Shown here: in pieces, positions 50,996 through 63,656 of the stretch
How the letters are laid out: every line of letters starts with the position of its first letter
Numbering within the stretch: the stretch's first letter is position 1
Source: Eopsaltria australis
Lineage: Eukaryota; Chordata; Aves; Passeriformes; Petroicidae
Assembly (NCBI GenBank): GCA_034509425.1
Contig: JAVTVJ010000072.1
Coordinates: 4,216,001-4,280,000 of the forward strand
DNA: 64,000 bases
Reading direction: 5' to 3'
Position numbers and translations under genes: made by a program
Notes under the pieces: model-generated
Database searches by the model: none
The model's input: the letters and a program-made list of their open reading frames with translations, nothing else
Told to the model about the DNA's origin: nothing

Positions 50996-53900
50996 TAGCT
51001 GTCAGGTGAAAAACACCTGGTTCAGGAAGACCTTAAAGAAAACAGACAATCTGTACCACTTCCAAAAATGTGTGTTTGGAGGTCTATGTATTAAAGAATA
51101 ATTCCTAGCAGCTGTGCTCTCAAGAACAACAACTGTTTAAAACATTAGATAATAATCAAGTAAGCATCTTTTGGGTCTATTTGAGCCAGCATTCAATATT
51201 CAAGGGGGGGGAGTGAGATTTTCTCTATGTGCCTAATAAGTACTGAGGTTTGAACATGCTTCAATAATTGCAGGAAGTTCTGGAGGGCTTTTGGCAACTA
51301 ATTTTCATTGTCTCTACAAATTAGAGTTTTAGTTTGTTTCATGGGCTAGGGAAAAAATATCCGCTTGACTACCAGTCTTTCTTCATGTCATTTTGAAAGT
51401 GGTGAAAAATGTGGATGACTCACAGAGAGGTCGTTGTTGACACAATCAAGGGTCCAAATAGTAAGTAAGTGTCTCAAAAGCAGTGGTCAGATTTTAGAGC
51501 TTTTTCAGTGGGTCCAAACAGAGTTGGGAAATCTATACAATTATTTCTTTCAGTCCCACATTTGAGTCTTCTGATGCTGGTATAGGTGGGGCTGCAGTTG
51601 TCAGTCTGACTGGTATCCTCAGGTCCACTCTTTCCTTCTGAACTGAATGGGACCTGGAGATGTACAAAATGCTGCAAGGTCACCCCCGGTTGCTGGAGTT
51701 CCTGCCTCTGTTGCCAAGAAGCATATAAAACAGTTATGACACTGATTTAGATCACAATAATATAAAGTGACATAAAAGCAGATAGTATGTTTACATGTTG
51801 CCCTTTGGCACTAATGAAGCCCAGAATGGGTACAGCAGTCCAAGTCAATTATGTTATAAAGGCAAAGTAGGATGGCAAGATCCATCTCAAAGACAATACC
51901 TGCCCAGAAAAGCCAGTATGGGAGGTGTAACACAGACAGAGGAATGCCTCAGAACAATGGCAGTGTAGCAGAGCATGAGAAACCAAGGACCTGTCCTTTC
52001 ATCCAATTTCTTCCAGCACAAGCATTTATGTCAATTAGCAGCATTGCAAAGATAGTACTGTAACTGAGGATATAACAGAGATTTTTCCCTATTGTTTGGT
52101 TTGGGGAAAGGAAAAATCCTTACGTGGTCTTTTACTAAGAATAGCAAATAGTCTTTGATAAGAGACCAGGGAAATACAAGCCATTCTTCTTGGTTTTGTT
52201 TGTTATTCCTCTTCCTGTTTTTGAAGGGGGAGAGGGGAAGTGTATTTTCTTGTCTCTTTATTTTGTTTTGATTTGTGCCTTTTTGTGTTTGAGGATTTTT
52301 TTTTAATTGGGCTGTGGCATAAATGTTTTGTTTTGTATAGGATTTGTGTAAGATAAGATTTTTTATCTTCTTCTTTTCATGTGGGAAAGTGAATCGCCAG
52401 GAGCAGAAGTGGATGAAGAAAATACTTATGGCTCTGAAATTTTTCAAACAAAATAGCAGATCTTTTTAAATGCTCTTAATCCTATACTTTTCTTTTTTCA
52501 GTCCCCTAAATGATAATTAGTTGCTTAGATTATTTTGAAATTTTTATTATTTTCTACCATACAAATTTGATAAGCTAAATATAAACATTTTTTGGTGGCA
52601 GATATGTTAATGATTGTTCTAACTAATTTACTTACCTCTGTAGAGATTTTATATGTTTTGACATAAGTGCAGATAAAGGGTTTACTAAATTTAAATAAAA
52701 CTTCATTTTCCTCAAACATATTGTATTCCATTTACTTGCCAAAACACAATAAAACAAAATATATGACATATTATGCAATAGGTAAAAGGAAATATATTTT
52801 AATCAGATATGAATAACAGATTAGAAGAATCTTTAATTCACTTTTATCTTGCTTTGATCTGAAACCAAACTCTGAGCAGCCAGAAACTTTAAAGACTTGG
52901 AGGAAACAAGGATGACTCATTTTCTTGGTTCACATTGAATTGATTTTCTAAAGAAGGGAATATGACTTTGAATTATATGGACCATTTAAAGTGTTTTGAG
53001 CCAACTTCTCAAAAACTACACCTGTGTATCAAAAGCATCTGCCATTGTATCAGCATTAGACATGTAGCTAAGACTTTCTCCAGTATTCATTGCTATATTG
53101 GTTTTTCCTTTTACACAGCAGTTGGCTTAAGTCTTCCTTCAAAGACTTAGGCACATGGTATAGTGAAGGAGACAGAATTTCAATTGAAATCATGCAAGCA
53201 AAAAATGTTGGCCTCTTGATGTATCATTAAAGAATATTGAGTTGACATGGGAACTTGGAACAATATTTATAAATTAAGACCACTGTTGTCTATGGTAAAC
53301 TTGACACAGTAATCTGTAGATATAAAAAAAAAAGAAAGAAGAAAAGGTTTTATTTTAATATCTCTCTGATCCATTATATTCCTGTGTGTAGCAAAAATAG
53401 CTTTAAAAAATGCCTTTGAAAACTTTGAAAAGCAAGGGCTTTGCTCTTGCCCATCTCCCATTCACACAGTAACAGGAGGATTGTGCTGGTGCAGCAGAAG
53501 ATTTGGTCTCATTATGCTTTACTGCCATGAGGTTCTTTCTAGCTTGCCACTGGCAACAGTCAGACTGGAAAAACTAGAAGCATTAGTTTTCTAGACTCAT
53601 GTTTGGATCACAGAGTAATATTTTCCACAGCAGATTCTGCAGATGCTGTACTGTAAGCGCTTCTACTCCTCAGGAAGCTAATTATTACTGTCTTGTCTTG
53701 CTAACTTGGCATTTCAGACTTTAACTTGTTCCACTGAGGTGCCTGGGAGCAGCATTGTCTTAGGCCAGCTGCAGTTACGGGCAGCAAGTGTGCTGTGCCG
53801 TGTTCATTTTTCAGATCCAAGCTTTATAGCTTCTCTTTAAAATAAAAAAAAAGTGAACTTCTTAAAATGTGGAAGCAGTGGTGTTTGGGGAATTTGCTAT

Positions 53901-55035
53901 TATGAATTTGCTACCTGCTGTCCTGTGCAAACATAGCAGTGCTTCTTCTCACATATAATCAAGTAGTTCAGGCTTGTTGCCATCTCTAACAGGCTGTAGG
54001 GTGGCAAATGTTAAGGGCGACAGCGAGTAGAAGGTTGGCTTTTCCTTTAAGCTTAGAAACTTATTTAACTTGTTAGCTCGAAGTTGAAAGTGTCTATCTG
54101 TATGGCTCTGCGTCATGATGCAGACAAGTTACTAAGCACAATGTGCAGACACATTTTTTTTCTTTGGTAATAAGATTGTTTAATTGATGATCACAACTTG
54201 GGTCTATGCCATCAATATCAAAAAGTGTTCAAAAGCAACTGTAGTGATGTGCATACTTGTACTTCTTGCCTCAAATCTGAGTATTGCTTTGTCTGCAAAA
54301 GATAAGCCATAATAATGTGAGCAATGGAAAGGACCTTACAACAATTTGGATTATATAGCAGCATGCCAAGTGAAGATTTTAATTTCAAACTTTTGCTATA
54401 ATAAATTCAGCCTTGGTCCATTCCTATCAAGCTGTTTTGTTTGCTCATGATGGGAAAGAAAATAATGAGGAAAACATTCTCGTTAGGACCATGTAGAATT
54501 GTGCAGGGTTTCTTGGAGCACTAGAGGGAGCAAGAACGTAAAAGTTCTCGAAAGAGCTAATGCTTACTTGGAGGTTGAATCATTAGAGATGAAGTTTACC
54601 CTACTATGCAGGTAAATAAAACTATCACACCATTAAAATCCCCCAACAAAACACAAACCATAATCAAAACTGAAGTGGTATCTTACATTGGTTTTAGGAG
54701 TTTTGTTTGTTTGTAGTGATTTTTTGTTATTATTTTTGTTAACCCCCCCATATGCACATTAACAGCATTCTTCTCCTCCTCCCTCCCCCTTCCCTTTTTG
54801 TGTAGTGTTTTGAGAGGATGCTTTTGTTTTCATGTCTCTGAATGCTAAGTGTGTGTTGATCTAGGCTACTGCTAAGGGCTGGCTCTGATGGAACCAGAAG
54901 TCCTTGTTTCTCCTCATCAGAGACCCCTTTAGGCAAATGTTAACCTGCCAAGAGCATGTGCATTCCAAGGAGGATTTGCAAATGAACTAGTTGTTTTTCA
55001 CAAAAAATATTTCCTGACCTAAATCTTTCTGTCCT

Positions 55036-55087
55036 AAGGAAAAAAAAAAGAAGAAAAGGAAAAAAAGAAGAAAAAGAAAAAAAGGAA
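55036..55087. repeat. 52 bp pure purine tract (GA-rich)
   Basis: The plus strand contains only A and G from 55036 to 55087, mostly AAGAAG and GGAAAAA units. Confidence 0.9.
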
Positions 55088-55930
55088 TGATATGCAGTAA
55101 CTGCTATTGCAGATGAGAGAATATTTTCCCTAGTGTCCCCCTTGCCCACTCATATTAACTATTTCTAGAATAAAATAATAAATTCTGGTGAGCACAGCAT
55201 TTCATTGGGATTATTCACAGAACTGACCCTGAACCTATAAATAGATGTTTTACCCAACTGGATTAGCCCACTTGCATGTTTGTCTCAATTACAATCTGCC
55301 AGTAGCCTTGGAAAGGCAAAGACATTTGGGGGAATATTCTCATCTTAGTGTGTTGGATATTACTGGCTGACTCCACCTGGGATTTGTGAACAACATTGCC
55401 AGTACAATGAATTTTAAATACAATTCTACAGTGCTGAAAAAGCCTGTTTTTCATGTGGCACCACAAGCATCATGGTGGTAAATAATTTAAATGCTCTCTT
55501 TCCTGTTCTCCTTTGTGTTTCTAGGAAACTTTAGGCACTGCCTTGGATAAATTAAGAGTGGGATAAGTTTGGAGATGCTTGGTCTAGGCCACCTGCCAAC
55601 TCATGCACAGTCTGAGGACAGACAGTGTGAGGTGACACCTGCCCCTAAGGCTTAGGGGGAGCTGTGGACAGGCGGGTGGCTACAGCAGCCCTTGATAGAG
55701 AAATGTTCTTAGGGGCAGAGCACGTGTAGCAGGAGGTTCTCTGTACAGAGAGCTGGACTCCTGTCTCTCCCAACTTTCCAAGAGATGCTTTGTTTGCATT
55801 TTATAACACTGTCTGCAAGAGGCAGGGCAAATTCCAATATGCAGTTTCTTTTTCTAAAGTTGAAGTGGGAAAAAAACTCAGTGCCTGCTTTCTTTCATCT
55901 GATTTGTGTACACAGGCGCAGCCTCTGCAT

Positions 55931-55968
55931 GTTGACTGTGTTGGCCCTTGTTGACTGTGTTGGCCTTT
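55931..55968. repeat. Tandem duplication of a 19 bp unit
   Basis: GTTGACTGTGTTGGCCCTT at 55931-55949 is followed directly by a copy with one C-to-T change at 55950-55968. Confidence 0.9.
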
Positions 55969-56852
55969 GCCTTGCAATATTTCTCCTAAATATACCAACA
56001 AGGTGTCAGGCAGCAGTGGCACCTCCCACCCACAGGTACAATGGAGGCATGAAAAACCAGTGTGCAGTGAGATGTGGAGCTTTAACAGTTCCCTATTGCA
56101 TGCAGATAGCACATTTTACTTCAATATTTGTGCACCTTGTTTTATTGTAACATCTTCTGCCTTGCAATTATATTCTCCCTTGAGAATTAAAGAAGTGCCA
56201 ACCCTTCATATAAAATTCAGTTTATTTCTTGATTATTTTTGTTGATATCTTTGTTACACCCTAGTTTTCTTTGCTGTTGTTGTCACAGCAAACAAAAATA
56301 AGTCAATTAATACCAGTTCTCTGATTTTACTGTAACCCACCCCATGATTGGGTGGAGCAGTGATATACTGAACAGGGTGCAAGCATGTGCTCAGTGACTC
56401 CTGCTGCAGAGTGCTGTACTGACAGTATCATCCCTGTAAACAGAGTTCTTCCCTTGAGCTGGAAATTCAGTCTACAGGACTTTTCATGATGCTCAAACGT
56501 TTGGTGGACATCCTTAAGAACTTTCCTCTACTAGTACTTCAATATTTATTTCTTTGTATCCTTATTTATGGAAACAAAACTTTATTCCAAAATCAAATCT
56601 GAGGTATTGGTGGCAGGTTAGGTTTCAAGAAGGCGATTGAAGCTCAGTTTGAGGCTTAAACTATTTTGGAGTTAGGGTTGTTTGTCTGAGAACATAAGGC
56701 CAGAAGCATTTCTGTTACTATTTATTCAAAGTGCATTACTGTTACCATTTAACAAAAGTTTTGTACATTTGCATATTCCTCCACAGTGAAGTCTAGCAAT
56801 ACAATACTGCCCCTAAAGATTAACTTTGTGTTGTGATTTAGGAATTCTCAAA

Positions 56853-57247
56853 TTTAGTGCTCCCACTGAAGCCACTTTAAACCACGCACCCCTGTCCCTC
56901 TCACTTCAGGCCTCCACTCCCTTGTGGCAGGCTGGAGAGGAGAATCGGGGACACAAAAGGTAAGAACAACTTACTGGAAACAGCAATGAGATAGGAAACT
57001 GTACAGTAACAACAACAGTACTCATGACAGAGTGTACAAGAAATGAAACGTTATTGCTTATTCTGCCAAAACCACCTACAGTACCTGACCGCTTGCTCTG
57101 CCACTCTGCCCTGACCCAAAAGCGACCCTTTCCCCCTTTCCTGGAAAATGAGTGAGGAAGAATAGAATAACCCCTGTGTCCTTGGCATGCCTCCTTCCTG
57201 GCTACTGCAAAAATTAACCCTATACTGGCCTAAACCGGGACATTTAG
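56853..57247 (-). mobile_element. Solo LTR of an endogenous retrovirus with 5 bp target duplication
   Basis: The element at 56858-57242 (385 bp) begins on the minus strand with TGTCCCGGTTTAGGCC and ends in CA. It is flanked on both sides by TTTAG (56853-56857 and 57243-57247), a perfect 5 bp target-site duplication. The TGTCC(T/C)GGTTTAGGCCAG-like start followed by GGGTTAATTTTTGCAG is how I remember a songbird ERVL-type LTR, and a 5 bp duplication agrees with that class. No internal viral region is present, so this is a solo LTR left by recombination. Confidence 0.8.
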
Positions 57248-60200
57248 TCACTACATATCCCAGTTTAGGAAAATATCCCTCCTGAACACAGCACTGGAAG
57301 TAATATTCAATAAAAATCTTAAATCTCACTGAGATCAGTGAGAATTTCATGCATGTCTGGAATTTAACATGTACTTAAAATGTTTCAGCAAAAGAGGAGG
57401 ACTTTAATCCACCTTTGGATGGTTGTCTAGCTGGATGTAAAGCTCCAGAGACATTAACTGCCAGCCTTTTTCTCCTTCTGAAGCCACTCTCCTCAGAGTA
57501 AGAAACCAGAGCTGCCCCAGATTTATAGGCTGTGGGCTGGTTTTAGACTGTTCTGATCATGTTATCTGGCCTCTCCAGGTCAGAGCTCAACTTTCATCTC
57601 AAGCCCATAGTAATTTTTTGAGCCAGAGAAGGCCACAGGCTAAAGAAGCTGTCTGAGTGTCCCATGATGAGGAGTGAAGGATGAGCCAAGCTGTTGAGCT
57701 CTCTCAATCTTGAATTACCTTTTGTTTTCAAATTACCAGCTTAACATAGACTCTGAATGTGCCTAACTTTTCTGCTGTTTTATTTTTTTGCTGCCTTCCA
57801 TTCTTTCACAAACTTGATGCAGCTAAAATGGTAAGAATTTTCATTTGCAACATTTTTGGTTTCTTTTCCATTTTGTGAAGGTTTCTGGAATACCAACTAT
57901 TCTAGGAGGCAGCCTCTATAAATACTTGTATACTGTATATGTTTTTGCTATGAAATATATCTTAGCTTCCCTGAAGTTTTCCAAATGAAATGATTGAAAT
58001 CATTGGATGAGAAGCCTTAGATGAAATAGGTCTCAATATTTGTATATTATCCAGGGTAATAATGAATGGCTCCCTACTTGAATATACTTAGAGACTCTCA
58101 TACTTTTTTCAAAGCCAGAGAATACATTTTCTTTATGTGTTTTCATTATAATTTTAATTACATATTTTTCATAAGTGCAGGGCTTTTAAATTATATATTT
58201 CTTATACAGGAAAAAAAGAGCTACATTTTACTTTCAGATGTTCTGATTATAAAAGAAAAACAGAAGAGTTTTCAATTATCCTGGTATGAACTCATAGCAG
58301 TTGCTAACTCTGGAGTAATTCTGCATTTACATAAAGTTGAAGATAGGAAAAGTCTGAAAAGTTTTGAGAAGAAGAAATTTCTTTTTATTGAAAATCATGG
58401 AAATTAGAAAAGTTGGCATGCTCATGTGCCCTCAATTTATTGTTTCCCTACTTGGGCTAAGGAGCCACAGAAGCAATAAGTGAAGTGGATCTATTGGGTA
58501 AATAACATCTGGGTTTTTGTAATCCTTTTATGTACTTACAGAGTAATGATTAAGTGAAGGTGGCTTCTTAAAATTGGGCAGTATTTTAGCTCATCATATT
58601 GATATTCCAGATATGCTGCTGTTTTGATAATTATGCATCTATTGTCAGAGACAGTCTCCACTTGTATAAAAGCTGCAGGTGTTTAGCACTTATTAAAATG
58701 AGGCAATACATCTGTGGTCAGAAAAAGTACATGCTCATCCTTTTTACCTCTACATGATATTGAATAAAGTTTTGCAACAAACTTCAACGATCCAGCCCAG
58801 TGGCCCTTCTTTTGACTTCTTGAAAGAGAAAAGAATAGCTCTCTATTTCTTTTATATGCATATAGGTAGCTGCAGATAGGATTAGCTTAGTTCTGCTTGA
58901 ATATTTACTGTCAGAAGTAGTGCCTTTCTCTGGCAGTTGCTTTTGACAAGCTGGAAGATGGATACCTTTTTACTTAAGGAAGATCCTCACTTCAACAAGG
59001 TAAGTATTCCAGGTGCTCTCTTGTTGTTTGAGGCAATAGCTGGGCATGTCTTTTAAAGATTTTACTTTACTTGCTGTCCCTCTTTGATATATGAAGGGAG
59101 TGAATGGAAGTGAGTGAGAGGCTGAGACATTCAGCACACAGCACCCTGGAGAGAGAGCACTGCTGCTCATTTGAAATGCAGAGCCCTTGCTGGTCAGCTG
59201 AGCTCATGGAAATTAAACATGTGGCTCATCTGTTCCAGTCACAAGATAATGTGGGCTGCAGTGTTTAAGCTGTTCACAAAGCATCAAAAGCACATTTTGT
59301 CTGTGCAATGCCCACAATATAAAGCATGGAACCACCTTGGCTTTCAGATGCTGTGTCATCCATTACTGCAGATTTGCACTATCTGTCACAGGAAACAGTC
59401 AAGCTTTGGGGTTTTTTGCATCATACTTCAGGTGTTTTATACTCTTTTTTTAACCTCTAAGCTCTGACAGCATGCCCAAGTGGAATGAGACGTTCAAGGC
59501 CCAAGTGCACATACCACAGCAAAAAGCTTCTGCAAAGTGGGGCTGAAGTGTTTCAGGTGCACAAAAAACAGCTTTACCTCCCCAGCTGGACCTCTGAGTG
59601 AGTCAGGTCTGGGTGCTGTGTTTTTCCAGTAGCTATGAAGATTTGTATGCGTAGGCAGGGATTTTGATATATTGCACTTATTTTTGCTGTTGTGTAATAG
59701 CCTATTATTTATCTAGTGCCAACACAACTCCTCAAAATTGCTGTAATGTATATTATATTTTGTATTTGCTCTCTCTCATGATGGTACACAATACAATGGA
59801 AGCATTGATAAATATTTTGTAAACAATATGTACCAATTACCTTGACAAAAAAAGGCAACTAGCAATTTTTCCTGAACTCTGATTTTGACATCAAAAAAGG
59901 CACAGTCTGAAGTGTTTTTACTAAAGTAAAAGTTTCAATTCTACCAGGATCATTAGTATTTTGGGTTTTTTTCCCACTTCTGCTAAAGATTGTTGCTAAT
60001 ACCTTTGGTCTGTTAATGTTCATCACAAAGCTCCTCAGCCTCATCAGGTTAACATAACATAACAGAAACATTTAACCATCAGTGAAAAGCTTCAAAATTT
60101 GGGTTTAATGACTGCAATGAAAATGACAACTCAGTGTCAGGGGTTTTTTGAGTATTTTCATGCATGATTTTAAAAAACAGGCTTCTCAAAAAAGAAGATG

Positions 60201-62023
60201 CCTGGAATATTAAGTTTACAGTTGAATGCAAAAGTTTGCCCTGTGTTTAACTGATTGGCAGCCTGGTTGTGATTGAAAAAAGATGTATTTTATGAATTTG
60301 TAGAAGGGAAGTGATATTATTGCTGCTTACAAGCAGCTTAGTCACATCAGTGTTCTTGAAATGTGATTTTGTACTTATTTTTACCATAGTTTGTGGTGGG
60401 CAGCTCTCCATTAGGAAGTGAAACCATATTTTCAGTTTTATTTCAGTGGTTTAGTAAGTAAATTCAGAGTTCCCAATAGCCTCCTCTTTCCTCTCTCCAG
60501 ATACTTTGGCGAGAGTAGTTACACTGAAGGTATGTGAGTAAGTAAGGGGGTAAATCCTTCCAGAATTGTCTCCCTGCATATCAGAGCAAACTTGAAACCC
60601 TCCGCTGCCCTCACTGACCAGTGACATTACAGTTGCATCTGCTACAATGAAATGTGGGACTTAATTAAAGCTAAACTCAGCATCTTGAATTTTGATGAAC
60701 AAGTACATTCTCATGTATCAACTTGCTGCCTACAGACTGTGCCAGAAAGGGTTTTTCAGATGGGCTGGGCTGATGAATTTGATAATCATCCCCTGATGAT
60801 GCCAAGAATCACATTCTAAAGACATTAAATACAACCACAGATTTCAGTCAACCTTAAAAAGAGTAAAGTGCCAGGGAGTGCCCAGGTTAGAGGACCAGAT
60901 GCTTGACTCTCCTCTTGTAAGTTTCTCTGGCTCGCTACTGTAACTGTTAGGGATTTGCACAATTAAGGGTCTTGGTACATTTAGGCATCAACAGGTATGA
61001 CATATCAAGAATTCTACACAGGGGAGATGAATATGGACTTGCACTTATTTTTGCTTGCCTGTGCTTAGAGTTTTAGAGATTAAAAAAATAACTTCACACC
61101 TCTATAAGATACATTGATCCCTCTGTTAAATAATTTGCAATAGTTATGGACAAGAATCTTTTTTTGTGGTTCCATATGTGAATTAGTCGGATAAAGGACA
61201 TGAGCTGTTTCTTAGCTTTTATTCCCTTTATTTCATAAGAACAGTCATCCTCATGCCTAGATATGTCTTGAAACAAAAATACCTTCCTGGGATTAGCAGC
61301 GTTTTGAAAAACTTCTATAACATTGTGGAAAAATTCAGATGGGTTAATTGGCCTCCAACTAAAACACCTGCATTCTGACTACCTACATACTCCATCCAAG
61401 CACCTACCTTTTCTCTTCAAGTACACAGATCTTAGATACTGAACTGTGCCAAAGTTACTCAACCATGTATGGCATGGAAACCCCCATGATTTTTTATTTC
61501 ACAACAGCTACCTGGCATCTGTGAAACTTTGCCATCTGTTTAACCCTTATGCTGTGTAGATGATGGAGTTACTTTTGCTGCATCTCTAAAATCTTTATCA
61601 AGGATATGATACTGAAATAGTCAAGGAACAACTAAGTGAACAATATTGGAACACAACATAGAAAACACCCTGATCTCAGAGATGATTATATGAACTATTC
61701 TACTTTTAAAAGAGTATTTTTCTTGTTGTTATCATGAAAGAAAAGAAACCCTAGAAGTGCAATTCAAACTTTTTATAAGAGAATTTTATTGATCATAATT
61801 TCAAGACAGAATAAATGAAAAAACCTAGAGACTAATTGAAGAAAGGTGGAGTGGGACCTTAAAAGAGCTTTCTGGGATAGAACATTACAATTTCAATTTA
61901 AAAAGTTATCTGTTTCTATAGTAAACAGAATATTGTGGAGTTTTTTTTATAGAAGTTTATATATGGAAGTGGTTTGAAAAGGAGAAATAAACTTTTGAGA
62001 GACTAGAAATGAAACCACCCCAG
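57248..62023. other. Intergenic DNA between the two LTRs
   Basis: AT-rich sequence with no recognised gene, RNA or mobile element. Open frames are short and lack motifs. Confidence 0.6.
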
Positions 62024-63010
62024 CATATTGTAGTAGTTTCAGTTCACCTATTCAAGGTTCTGGCCAAATGCCAGCACACTTACCAAAATTTACCTGATGT
62101 TTGTTGTAAGATGAGGATTAGGAGTAGGCAAAGCAAGCTCAAACTTTATAGAGCACAAAGAAAATTTATTAATACACCGAAGACAAAGGAAAAAAGACAA
62201 GAACAAACCAGAACAAACTCCTCAGACCACCCCTCCTTCCCCCACCTCTCCATTTCTTTCCCCCTGACAACACATAAAAAAACAACACTTCCACCTCCAG
62301 TCAGTTTACCACCTCAGAAATAGCTCTTGTTTCAGTTCATTTAGAGAGAGAAGTCTCTTTTGTTAATACCATGGATTCTTTGTAAGAAAATACAGTTTTT
62401 TATGGGTCTTTAGCCTCACCATCAGCTGCCACCTGGAAGAAAGACCAGCTTAATGGTGGATCCCTCCACCCCAGTAGCCTTCCCACAGCCACTAGGGTGG
62501 GTCAGGAACAGTCCACAGGGTACCTGTTTTAAGGATGAACAGTTTAACTGCAGTAACAAAGAAAATCCCTTCTTCTGTGCTGAGCAGCACAGGTTCTCCT
62601 GACAACTCAGGTCCTCTGGCATTCTCCCCGGGACCAGGGCTCTGGGTCACAGCCTCTCCTCTCTCGGTTCCAGTTTCTCATCAGGCTGTACTTTTTCAAC
62701 ACCTACTTGTCTTTACCCAGGTATTTTAGTTCATTGGCTGCAATAAGAACCTCACATCCCCCCTTTGGACTATGTCTTCATATATTACAGGGAATTTATT
62801 AGCTCAGTCCCCAACCATGGTTCTCCAAAAGAGTTTTCAGCTTCACTCTCAAAGCACTTCTCATACACCTCCCTCTCGGCATCAGTTCTGCTTTCTTCAC
62901 TGACTGTAAAGTCTCGATGCTGCATTTATGTAGATGTCCTCACTCGTTCCTCTCTCTGTGCAAGGAAGGATGGGTGTCTGCAAGTTTAGTCCAGGCATGG
63001 ACAGAGTTAA

Positions 63011-63031
63011 TCTCTCTCTCTCTCTCTCTCT
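63011..63031. repeat. (TC)10 microsatellite
   Basis: Ten uninterrupted TC units lie inside the probable long LTR. Confidence 0.9.
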
Positions 63032-63479
63032 GGCAATGTGACGATCCCGTGCTCCTTGCCGGGCTGCTTGAACAGGTCCGAGCTGGATGCCAGACGCTCT
63101 CAGAGTCTCTGCCTGGCTCTGCCAAGCTGGCTCGGCCTGCTGGGGCCATCTGGGCCCGGGGTGACAGGGCAGGGCCTGGCCCGAGCTGGATGGAGTCCAG
63201 CCCGGTCCTTGCCTGGCCCGGAGCAGGGGCCTGGCCCTGTCTCGTGTAGCTGACACACCGGCTGAGCTGGATCTGCTGTACATTCCAGCCGGTTCCTCCC
63301 CCATGCCTGCCCGGCTGCAATGGCACGGCTGCCGTAAAACCTCCCTTCCACCCCCCCGCCTCCTCCCTCCTTTGGAAGAAGGGAGGGGTGGGGACAGGGC
63401 TTTACCGGGGAGAGAAGCAGGAGATGCTCCTCTCCACACAGCAGCAGGCCAAAAGAGGAAGAGGCTCAGAGAGTCTCTG

Positions 63480-63486
63480 CTTATAT
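63480..63486 (-). promoter_or_regulatory. TATA-like box of the probable LTR
   Basis: On the minus strand the sequence reads CCACATATAAGCAGAGAC, about 165 bases inside the proposed LTR start. A start site near 63450 would follow. This rests on motif and position only. Confidence 0.4.
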
Positions 63487-63656
63487 GTGGTTCTTGCCTC
63501 GAAGGCGGATCAACTTTTTAATTGGTTCACCTACAAATCAATCCTTAAAACTATCTAGCTACTGGCTCTCTCTCGCAGGAAGGAAGTTGTTTCACTTCCT
63601 GCAGTATAGGTCACTTCCTAGATTTTGACCCCTCCTGACTAACCCAGGACACGTAT

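Larger units (their letters stand above)
50996..56852. other. Intergenic DNA between CR1 and the first LTR
   Basis: No gene recognised. Contents include an all-purine tract (55036-55087), a GC-richer patch at about 55540-56110 and a 19 bp tandem duplication (55931-55968). Confidence 0.6.
62024..63656 (-). mobile_element. Probable long solo LTR (about 1.6 kb), minus strand
   Basis: The proposed element 62029-63651 starts on the minus strand with TGTCCTGGGTTAG, resembling the LTR at 56858, and ends CTACTACA. The flanks CATAT (62024-62028) and CGTAT (63652-63656) match at 4 of 5 bases, and the mismatch is what CpG decay would give. On the minus strand a TATA-like ATATAAG lies at 63486-63480, followed by a CpG- and GC-rich segment, and AATAAA occurs at 62170-62165 near the 3' end. 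The implied R region of over 1 kb is unusual, so a composite or nested element is possible. No gag, pol or env coding is seen. Confidence 0.55.

Noticed and set aside
62897..63439. 180-codon minus-strand open frame
   Set aside because: It lies wholly in the GC-rich part of the probable LTR, overlaps other long open frames in the same bases, and crosses the (TC)n repeat as an Arg-Glu run; GC-rich DNA has few stops.
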